DNA from: Candidatus Aminicenantota bacterium
GTDB lineage: Bacteria; Acidobacteriota; Aminicenantia; UBA2199
Assembly (NCBI GenBank): GCA_026393775.1
Contig: JAPKZM010000169.1
Span: forward strand, 1 to 15,966
Direction of reading: 5' to 3'
Length of the DNA stretch: 15,966 bases
Part shown: positions 7,026 to 15,152 of the stretch, one piece after another
Layout of the letters: each line of letters begins with the position of its first letter
How positions within the stretch are numbered: position 1 is the first letter of the stretch
Position numbers and translations under genes: made by a program
Notes under the pieces: generated by a model
What the model was told of the DNA's origin: nothing
The model's input: the letters and a program-made list of their open reading frames with translations, nothing else
The model's database searches: none

Positions 7026-8760
7026 ATGGATTCTAAAGATCAAATAAAAGAGTATATCTCTATCGTTGATGTTGCTTCGCTTTATGTGAACCTGAAACCG
7101 GCAGGCAAATATTATAAAGCGTTGTGCCCTTTTCACAGCGAGAAAACGCCCTCTTTTTTCGTATATCCGGAAAAGAACACCTTCAGTTGTTACGGCTGCA
7201 ACCGCTTCGGCGATATCTTCGCCCTGGTTCAGGAAATGGAAAATATAGGCTTTGTTGAAGCCATGCATTTCCTGGCGGACAAATTCAATATCCCGCTGGA
7301 AAAAACAAGCCGCAAGACAGTCAACAAGGACGAATACCTCCAGGTCAATGAGCTGGCCCTCAATTTCTACAAAGAGAATTTGTTCGCCGGCGCGGAAGGG
7401 AAAACGGCCTTGAGCTACCTGAAAAACCGCGGCCTGCAAAATCATACAATTGAACAGTTTTCACTGGGTTACGCACCCAATGCCTGGGACGGCCTCAGCA
7501 ATTATTTGAGCAAAAAAAAAGCTCCCCAAGGAAAGGCGCTGGAGCTGGGGCTTCTGGTCAAAAACGAAAAAAACCGGATCTACGACCGTTTCCGTGGCCG
7601 GATCATTTTTCCCATTTTTTCCGAGACGGGCGCCGTCGTGGCTTTCGGCGGCCGCACCATGTTTGACGATACGGCGAAGTATTTGAATTCGCCCGATACG
7701 CCGATCTACAAGAAGGGCCATCATCTTTTCGGCTTTCAACTGAGCAAGAATTTCATGAAGGAAGAGAAAGCCGGCATCCTGGTCGAGGGGTACCTGGACA
7801 TGATCTCTTTGTACCAGGCCGGCATCCGCCACGTTGCGGCTTCGCTAGGGACAGCCTTGACCGAGAAGCAGGTCCATCTGCTGAAGCGCTTCTGCGCCGC
7901 GATCTACATCTTTTACGACAGCGATGCGGCCGGGGAAACGGCCACCATCCGCAACATTGAAAAAATGTTCGAACAGAACGTAAATCCGCGCATCGTGGTC
8001 ATCGACGGCGCCAAGGATCCCGATGAATACGTCCGCTCCCGGGGCGCCAAAGCCATGCAGGACATACTGGGCAAAACCGAAGACGGTTTCAAATTCCTGC
8101 TGAACAAAGCATCCAGGGAATTTGCACTCCATGACCCGGTCCAGAAGCGGAAAGCCGTAGACGCGGTGATCCAGGCCATCGGCAAAATGTCCGATCCGAT
8201 CATCCGCGATGATTACCTGCAGCGCACGGCCGTTTTTTTCAAGATTTCCCCAGAGCTTCTGCAACTTGAGCTCCAGCCGCAGAAGCCGCTGGAAAATGCC
8301 GATCTACCGTTGAAAATAAGCCTGATGGAAGAAAAAATCCTGGAAGCGCTGCTGCGCGCCCCGGAAGTCATCCCCGAGATCAAGGAATTCTTCAGCGAGG
8401 AACTTCTGGCCATCCTGGCCATACGCAACATCATCAAATTGATATTCGCCAGTTTTGAACGCTGCGGCGAAATTCGCTTTTCCGAGATCAACCAGAGCCT
8501 GAGCACGGCCGAAAAAACCCGTCTGAATGATATATTTTCCAAAAAAACACAGGCTGCCAAGGAGCGTTCAGAAATCGAAAAGGATATTATCACCAGCATC
8601 GGAAATTTTCAAAAAAAACTGGCCGCGAGCAAAACGAAGCAGCTGAACCAGGACATCGCCGTCGCTGAAAGAGACAACAACAAAGACAAGCTCAGCCAAT
8701 TGATGAAGCTGAAGAACGAGTCGTTGAAAACCTTGAGCTGGCGTTCCAGGGAGGAGCCCA

Positions 8761-8777
<17 letters not shown>
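7026..8777 (+). CDS. dnaG: DNA primase DnaG
   Basis: Makes the RNA primers for chromosome replication, acting with the replicative helicase. The CHC2 zinc site is C34-x2-H37...C55-x2-C58. The RNA-polymerase core follows, with RGRIIFPI and VAFGGR at about 190-210, and the Toprim motifs EGYLD (254-258) and FYDSDAAG (297-303; D298 and D300 would bind Mg). The C-terminal part after about 430 is a helical, divergent region consistent with a helicase-binding domain. At 583 residues it has the usual length. No strong Shine-Dalgarno precedes ATG 7026. Its 3' end overlaps rpoD by 17 nt and carries rpoD's ribosome site, the core of the classic macromolecular synthesis operon; the usual rpsU is not in front of it here. 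Confidence 0.98.
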
Positions 8778-10734
<1,957 letters not shown>

Positions 10735-10745
10735 TAAAAAACATC

Positions 10746-10844
10746 GGTGTACGGTAGACGGTATACGGTGTATGGTGAAGAAGTAAAAAAAGCAATTGCC
10801 TTTTCTTTATCTTTTTTCTTACCGTCTACCTTAAACCTTACACC
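10746..10844. repeat. Inverted arrays of GGTNNAC heptamers
   Basis: The left arm is five back-to-back 7-mers: GGTGTAC, GGTAGAC, GGTATAC, GGTGTAT, GGTGAAG (10746-10780). The right arm, read on the minus strand, is four: GGTGTAA, GGTTTAA, GGTAGAC, GGTAAGA (10844-10817). A 36-nt A/T-rich stretch separates them. The arms can pair imperfectly into a long stem just after rpoD, so it may help end that transcript. It resembles dispersed intergenic repeats rather than a gene; the open frame across it gives only Tyr/Val/Arg-type repeat peptide. Confidence 0.75.
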
Positions 10845-10852
10845 CAGTGCAA

Positions 10853-10888
10853 TTGACAGCCAGATTGTAATAAACTATAATCAAACCA
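10853..10888 (+). promoter_or_regulatory. Perfect consensus sigma-70 promoter, leaderless start
   Basis: TTGACA (10853-10858), exactly 17 bp, TATAAT (10876-10881). The seventh base after the -10 is 10888, the A of the next gene's ATG. It overlaps an imperfect palindrome (10863-10882, half-sites GATTgTA and TAtAATC). Confidence 0.85.
10863..10882. promoter_or_regulatory. Candidate operator palindrome over the -10
   Basis: GATTGTAATAAACTATAATC has outer half-sites GATTnTA and TAnAATC in inverted orientation, with one mismatch position and a 6-nt centre. It covers the -10 of the ribbon-helix-helix gene, where an autorepressor would sit. This is inference. Confidence 0.3.
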
Positions 10889-11103
10889 TGGAACAAGACC
10901 GGGTTACTCTGAAAATTCCCAGACCGCTATATGAGAAACTTAAGACCGTGATCGAAGGCAGCGGCTTCCGCAGCGTGAATGAATTCGTGGTATACGTATT
11001 GCGCGACCTGGTTTCTTTGCGTCGTGAGGAAACGGAAAAAGACCTTTCAAAAGACGAAATCGAAGCTATCAAGCAGAGATTGAAAAACCTCGGTTATTTT
11101 TAA
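10888..11103 (+). CDS. Small CopG-like ribbon-helix-helix protein
   Basis: A 71-residue protein. VTLKIPRPLYEKLKTVIEGSGFRSVNEFVVYVLRDLV (about 6-42, given here as the span) matches the ribbon-helix-helix pattern: a short beta strand with alternating polar residues, helix A, the G-F-x-S-V-x-E-F turn, then helix B. The C-terminal 25 residues are acidic/basic and helical (ETEKDLSKDEIEAIKQRLKNLGYF). Such proteins bind DNA as dimers and often repress their own genes. ATG 10888 is preferred over the upstream-open frame, because the promoter and the heptamer repeats occupy the upstream part. No toxin gene follows, so it is not an obvious antitoxin. It is 54 nt upstream of the pst genes, which have their own promoter. 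Target genes are unknown. Confidence 0.85.
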   Translation: MEQDRVTLKIPRPLYEKLKTVIEGSGFRSVNEFVVYVLRDLVSLRREETEKDLSKDEIEAIKQRLKNLGYF

Positions 11104-11122
11104 GCGAAAAAAGAAATAAATA

Positions 11123-11158
11123 TTGCTTTTTTAATACAACTGTAGTACAATTGGAGTA
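11123..11158 (+). promoter_or_regulatory. Promoter of the pst genes, leaderless start
   Basis: -35 TTGCTT (11123-11128), 17-bp spacer, -10 TACAAT (11146-11151); the seventh base after it is 11158, the A of the first ATG. An 11-bp-period direct repeat, TACAACTGTAG then TACAATTGGAG (11135-11156, 9 of 11 identical), overlaps the -10. Confidence 0.5.
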
Positions 11159-11869
11159 TGATGTCCATGAATAGCTTCCAATTCCGCCGCCGCACCAAGG
11201 ATGCGCTGGCTAGTAAAACCATGCTGCTGCTTACAGTGGCCGCAGCGGCCATCATTTTGCTGATGATCGCCGGCCTCTATTTGAAATCCAGACCCATCCT
11301 GGCCGATCAAGCCCTGGGGAAATTGTTGTTCTCGAGCCGCTGGCATCCGTTTCGCGGCGAATTCGGCTTTCTGGCTTTCATCATGGGCACCTTGTGGGTG
11401 ACCGGGGTGGCGGTGTTGATCGCAGTCCCCTTGTGCCTTCTGACGGCGATCTACCTTTCCGAGTACGCCCACTCGCGTGGCCCTGGAGGTCCTGCGCGCC
11501 GTCCCGCAAGAGGTCAGGGAAGCGTCGCTGGCCCTTGGCGCGACCCGCTGGCAGACCATCAAGCATGTGGTCATGCGCAAGGCCCTGCCCGGCGTGGCCG
11601 CCGCCATCGTGCTCGGAATTTCCCGGGCCTTCGGCGAAACCATGGCCGTCCTGATGGTCGTCGGAAATGTTCCCCGGATTCCAGCCTCCGTCCTGGATCC
11701 GGCCTATCCGTTGCCGGCGCTGATCGCCAACAATTACGGGGAGATGCTGTCCATTCCCCTTTACGATTCGGCCCTGATGCTGGCCTCGCTGGTATTGCTG
11801 CTGGTGATCCTGCTTTTCAATGTCCTATCCCGGGTGATCCTGGCCCGGGTCGAGATGAGCATCCGCTAA
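11158..11869 (+). pseudogene. pstC: pstC-like phosphate ABC permease, internally deleted and frameshifted
   Basis: The inner-membrane permease partner of PstA in phosphate uptake. The first part (11158 to about 11475) encodes a cytoplasmic N-terminus, a first transmembrane helix (about 22-43), a periplasmic loop, and a second helix ending PLCLLTAIYLSEYAHSR. The second part (about 11477-11869, a different frame) resumes at VALEVLRAVPQEVREASLALGATRW, the EAA-type loop that contacts PstB, and runs to the normal C-terminus VEMSIR. The segment a PstC has between them, roughly 80-95 residues with the IPSVVYG-type motif and more membrane helices, is absent. The total of 712 nt is not a multiple of three. 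Downstream pstA follows after 1 nt. As written no functional permease can be made; a true deletion or an assembly collapse are both possible. Confidence 0.85.
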
Positions 11870-11870
11870 C

Positions 11871-12722
11871 ATGGAACGCCGCAATATCGAAGAAAAAATA
11901 TTCAAGGGGCTGATGATTCTCTCCACGCTGCTGATCCTCTCCAGCCTGCTGGTGATCCTATGGACCATCGTGATCAAGGGCCTGCCTCATTTGAACCTGG
12001 ACATGGTCACGCAGATCCCGCAGGGCGGCTATTATCTGGGAAAGGGCGGCGGCATATTAAACGCAATTGTCGGCTCGCTGTATCTAGCCGGCGGCGCGGC
12101 TTTTCTGGCGATCCTCATCAGCCTCCCGGTGGCCCTGTACCTGAACGTCTATGCCAAGCCCAACTCAAAATTCGTGTCGTTGTGCCGCTTCGCCTTCGAC
12201 GTGCTGTGCGGCGTTCCCTCGATCGTCTACGGGGCTTTCGGCTTCACCATCATGGTCTTTTTCGGCATGCGGGCTTCGCTGCTGGGCGGGATTGTCGCCA
12301 TCGCCCTGCTGATTCTGCCGATGATGATCCGCGCCATGGACGAAGTAATTCGCCTGGTGCCGCGCGAACTTCTGGAAGCCTCCTATGCCCTGGGCGCCAA
12401 CCGGCTGGAAACGGCGCTGAAAGTTGTGGCCCGCCAGGCGCTGCCCGGCATCCTGACCGCCGTGCTGATTGCCTTCGGGCGCGGCATCGGCGACGCCGCC
12501 GCCGTGATCTTCACCGCCGGTTTCACCGACGCCATCCCGACTTCCCTGCTGCGTCCCGCGGCGACCCTGCCGCTGGCCATTTTTTTCCAACTTAGCGTCC
12601 CCATCCCGGAAGTCCAGGGCCGGGCGTACGCCTCGGCGCTGATCCTGACCATCCTGATCCTGGTCATCAGCGTGACCGCCCGCCTGCTGTCCAGAAAGCT
12701 GACTCGGCACATCGTCAAATAG
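11871..12722 (+). CDS. pstA: Phosphate ABC transporter permease PstA
   Basis: 283 residues, intact. Membrane helices are visible at about 13-36, 64-90, 105-130 (containing CGVPSIVYGAFGF, the conserved PstA/PstC motif), 135-155, 195-215 and 252-272. The cytoplasmic EAA-type loop VPRELLEASYALGANRLETALKVVARQALPG (about 164-196) should dock on PstB. The ATG is one nt after the pstC stop and has only a weak purine stretch ahead of it, so coupling to pstC translation is likely; the frameshifted pstC stop is still at 11869, but ribosomes entering at 11158 would run past it to 11913. The 3' end overlaps the pstB ribosome site (TAGGAG). Assignment to phosphate rather than another anion rests on family resemblance of PstA and PstB. 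Confidence 0.92.
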   Translation: MERRNIEEKIFKGLMILSTLLILSSLLVILWTIVIKGLPHLNLDMVTQIPQGGYYLGKGGGILNAIVGSLYLAGGAAFLAILISLPVALYLNVYAKPNSKFVSLCRFAFDVLCGVPSIVYGAFGFTIMVFFGMRASLLGGIVAIALLILPMMIRAMDEVIRLVPRELLEASYALGANRLETALKVVARQALPGILTAVLIAFGRGIGDAAAVIFTAGFTDAIPTSLLRPAATLPLAIFFQLSVPIPEVQGRAYASALILTILILVISVTARLLSRKLTRHIVK

Positions 12723-12730
12723 GAGCGAAC

Positions 12731-13492
12731 ATGGAATACAGGACTCATATCAGCGTGCAAGACCTGAACGTCTTCTACCGCCGGCAACAGGTATTGAAAG
12801 ATATCACCCTGAACATTCCCGACCGCAAGATCACCGCCATCATCGGGCCTTCGGGCTGCGGCAAGACCACGCTGTTGAAATCGTTCAACCGCTTGATCGA
12901 TTCGATCGAAGGGGTGACGATCTCGGGGAAAGTGCTGGTCGACGACGAAAATATTCTCGACCCCAAAACCGAGGTGACCCATATCCGGAAAAAGATGGGC
13001 TTGCTGCTGCAGAAGCCCTATCCTCTGCCCATGTCCATTTACGACAATGTCGCCTACGGACCGCGCATTAATGGCATCAAGGATAGAAAAAAGCTGGACG
13101 CGATCGTGGAGCTCTATTTGAAAAAAGCCAGCCTCTGGGACGAGGTGCGCGGCAGGCTACGCCAGCCGGCCTCCATGCTCTCGGTCGGCCAGCAGCAGCG
13201 CCTCTGCCTGGCCCGCGGCTTGGCCGTGGAACCCGAGATCATCCTCGGCGATGAACCGACCTCGGCGCTCGATCCCCATTCGAGCCAGCGCATCGAGCAT
13301 ACCTTCTTCGAATTGAAGCAAGACTACACCATCGTCATCGTCACCCACATCCTGCGCCAGGCGCGGCGCATGGCCGACTATGTCGTGTTCCTTTACCTGG
13401 GCGAGCTGATCGAGCACGGCCCGGCCGCGGAAATTTTCGAAAATCCCAAAAAAGAATTGACCCGGGAATACATCAAGGGGCTGATCAGCTAG
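12731..13492 (+). CDS. pstB: Phosphate ABC transporter ATP-binding protein PstB
   Basis: 253 residues, normal length for PstB, cytoplasmic ATPase driving the PstCA channel. Walker A GPSGCGKT (39-46), Q-loop Q94 in LLLQKPYPLP, signature LSVGQQQRL (150-158), Walker B IILGDE (170-175) followed by PTSALDP, and switch His206 in IVIVTHILRQARR. The C-terminal LYLGELIEHGPAAEIFENPK is typical of PstB. Two deviations stand out: the signature reads LSVGQ, not LSGGQ, and Walker B has Gly (LGDEP) where PstB usually has Met (LMDEP). Catalytic D174/E175 are kept. AGGAG (12721-12725) lies 5 nt before the ATG. No phoU or pstS follows; a perfect palindrome comes 13 nt after the stop. Confidence 0.94.
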   Translation: MEYRTHISVQDLNVFYRRQQVLKDITLNIPDRKITAIIGPSGCGKTTLLKSFNRLIDSIEGVTISGKVLVDDENILDPKTEVTHIRKKMGLLLQKPYPLPMSIYDNVAYGPRINGIKDRKKLDAIVELYLKKASLWDEVRGRLRQPASMLSVGQQQRLCLARGLAVEPEIILGDEPTSALDPHSSQRIEHTFFELKQDYTIVIVTHILRQARRMADYVVFLYLGELIEHGPAAEIFENPKKELTREYIKGLIS

Positions 13493-13505
13493 GAATATAT
13501 ACAGG

Positions 13506-13523
13506 GACAGGTCGCGACCTGTC
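13506..13523. repeat. Perfect 18-bp palindrome after pstB
   Basis: GACAGGTCGCGACCTGTC: two exact 9-bp arms with no loop. It may act as a REP-like element or transcript-end hairpin for the pst genes; no T-run follows. The remaining 120 nt up to the broken gene hold nothing recognisable except a second small inverted repeat. Confidence 0.75.
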
Positions 13524-13571
13524 ACTACCAATGCTGGAGAGTCCTTCTTGCTTCTATGCCTCTCTGGTTTT

Positions 13572-13586
13572 CTAAGTTCAACTTAG
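13572..13586. repeat. Small inverted repeat CTAAGTT-C-AACTTAG
   Basis: Two 7-bp arms (13572-13578, 13580-13586) around one base. Function unknown; it lies between the pstB end and the broken gene. Confidence 0.45.
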
Positions 13587-13643
13587 TAGGAAAATAATCT
13601 AGTGATGGTACCAACGCTCTATTACCGCTTTAACGAAAAAACT

Positions 13644-14083
13644 CTATTTTTCTACTGTCATCTGGCCGGGAAGTTTCGTGGCGCTGCCTTCGGTTGAACA
13701 GAATTTCCCGCCGCTGATCTTCTCCACCTCTTTCTTGAAGATATCCACCTGCCAGAAAAAATCCTGCCAGAGAACGTAGCGGATCTGGTACAGGTGGGAC
13801 TCCAGTTTGCATACCCACCAGAATGGCAGGTGGAAGATGGGTTTATCATAGGCCAGCAAGGCGAATTTTTTTGTCGCCGGCTCGAAACGCAGCCGGGTGT
13901 TCGCCAGCTTCAGGCTGAAACGGGCGGGTGGGGTTATCAGCGAACTGCCCGCCACCTCGACTTTGATCTTCAGATCGCGCGCCCAGTCTTTGCCGTCAGA
14001 TCAGAAAGGATTGTATCAAACCACATGATTTTGAATCCGAGACCGGCCGGTTCGAATTGCAGGACGGTTTCCGGGATTTCCAA
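13644..14083 (-). pseudogene. Broken hypothetical gene, split by a 5-bp tandem duplication
   Basis: I do not recognise the protein. Reading from about TTG 14083, one frame gives LEIPETVLQFEPAGLGFKI then MWFDTILSD and soon stops; a second frame takes over with DGKDWARDLKIKVEVAG and runs to TAG 13644, ending with the KLPGQMTVEK tail. The switch is at TCAGA-TCAGA (13996-14005 on +), a direct 5-bp repeat. Removing one copy joins the two halves into a single frame of 145 codons, the length working out exactly. The restored protein is rich in aromatic residues (HLPFWWVCKLESHLYQIRYVLWQDFFWQ) and may be membrane- or lipid-facing. The 5' side may also be lost, since the frame has no convincing start and abuts the stop of the next gene upstream (14089). 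Confidence 0.65.
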
Positions 14084-14088
14084 TGTTT

Positions 14089-15033
14089 TTATCTTTTGAA
14101 CAGTTCGCCTAGATCCAGGGAGAGCCCGACTAGAAAAGTAATTGTTGTGAGCCTGGATTGCCCGAGGCTTAATAGAACACCTATTTCGGGATCGATTGAA
14201 AGGAAGGTACCAACCGGGATCCCAAAGAGGATTTTGGCCGATGCTGCCATTTCGGTTCCATATTTATTTGAATCTAGTTCAGAAACGTTCACTCCTCCGA
14301 ATCCGACAACAGCATGGGCATAGAGTTTTTCGGAACCGAGCAAAAGGTACCCTGCCAGGAACTGCCATGGCCATCCTGAATCGGACTCATTTGTATACTC
14401 TTTGGTCGTAAGGTTATAAAATATCTCGCTTTCATATGTGGCCAATGTGGACCAGCCAAATTCGAAACCGAGGTTTAGCCTCGAATCGAGCCATTTGGTT
14501 TTCATGAGCACGCGGAAGGACATAATCATCCCTCCGAAACTCAGATCTTTGAAACCCTCCGGGTACATCTTGTACCTCGTCTCCATTCCCGGTGAATAGG
14601 TGTTATATCCAAGGGCAATGGTGAATGTGCTGCGGTTATGAATTTTTATCCCCTCAAAGCGATCGGTTTTTTCCTCCTTTTTGATTGCGGCAGGCTCCGC
14701 TGATTCCTTCAGCTGCTTCTCCGGTTCCGGCTCCGATTTATCTTTTTCAACTTTTATGGAATTCTTTATTCTATTTTTTACTTCCGCGATTTCTGATGGT
14801 TCAGTCAATATCTTGATGTTTTCATACCAGTACCTGGTTATTTCTTCTCCGGACTCGTCGATCACTGTAAAAAATTTGTTGACTTCGAATTCTTTTAAAA
14901 TCCCCTCCACCATTGCATCGGTGCCTATCTCTATGATAACGACCTTTTTTCCAATTAATTCGTGTTTCTCTTCTGCGCATAGTCCGTTGAATAAAAAGCA
15001 AATAACAAAAAATACAGTTAACATTTTATTCAT
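14089..15033 (-). CDS. Exported protein with SH3/LSm-like N-domain and C-terminal beta-barrel
   Basis: 314 residues from ATG 15033. This start is chosen over the in-frame ATG at 15045 because GGAGGT (15043-15038) lies 4 nt upstream of it. Signal peptide MLTVFFVICFLFNGLCA. A small beta-domain follows at about 24-78 (ELIGKKVVIIEIG, MVEGILKEFEVNKFFTVIDE, WYENIKIL) resembling LSm or SH3-type barrels. Then comes a Lys/Glu-rich linker (about 85-125) and about 180 residues of alternating strands (FTIALGYNTYS ... LTTITFLVGLSLDLGELFKR) consistent with an outer-membrane barrel, although the terminus is FKR rather than a final aromatic. The gene is visibly more AT-rich than its neighbours and uses a leader with a strong ribosome site, so it may be a later arrival. 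No family name is recognised. Confidence 0.75.
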   Translation of the reverse strand: MNKMLTVFFVICFLFNGLCAEEKHELIGKKVVIIEIGTDAMVEGILKEFEVNKFFTVIDESGEEITRYWYENIKILTEPSEIAEVKNRIKNSIKVEKDKSEPEPEKQLKESAEPAAIKKEEKTDRFEGIKIHNRSTFTIALGYNTYSPGMETRYKMYPEGFKDLSFGGMIMSFRVLMKTKWLDSRLNLGFEFGWSTLATYESEIFYNLTTKEYTNESDSGWPWQFLAGYLLLGSEKLYAHAVVGFGGVNVSELDSNKYGTEMAASAKILFGIPVGTFLSIDPEIGVLLSLGQSRLTTITFLVGLSLDLGELFKR

Positions 15034-15051
15034 TATGACCTCCATTAATTT

Positions 15052-15064
15052 TTCACGTATTATA
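15052..15064 (-). promoter_or_regulatory. -10 element of the AT-rich barrel gene
   Basis: TATAAT on the minus strand (15064-15059) predicts +1 near 15052, giving a 19-nt leader that includes GGAGGT. The -35 position is only a T-run (15087-15082). Confidence 0.5.
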
Positions 15065-15115
15065 GCGCAGTGAAAAAATTAAAAAAAGTCCAGAGGAATC
15101 CGGACGGTTTTACGA

Positions 15116-15151
15116 TTGATTTATTGAGAGATGGAGTGTAAAATAGCCGCA
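15116..15151 (+). promoter_or_regulatory. Promoter of the glycosyltransferase gene, near-leaderless
   Basis: -35 TTGATT (15116-15121), 17-bp spacer, -10 TAAAAT (15139-15144). Predicted +1 is 15151, two nt before ATG 15153; no Shine-Dalgarno would be in the mRNA. Confidence 0.45.
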
Positions 15152-15152
15152 C

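Noticed and set aside
10747..10887. N-terminal extension of the ribbon-helix-helix protein through the heptamer repeats
   Set aside because: The frame crosses the heptamer repeat arms and a perfect promoter; the peptide is repeat-derived. ATG 10888 gives a normal-sized protein.
11104..11130. Terminator hairpin AAAAAAG / CTTTTTT after the ribbon-helix-helix gene
   Set aside because: The stem is nearly all A-T with a 12-nt loop, and the region overlaps the pst -35. The evidence is too weak.
11476..11913. Continuation of the first pstC frame to 11913 as a real protein
   Set aside because: After about 11475 it is Arg/Pro/Gly-rich shadow sequence; the PstC-like sequence is in another frame.
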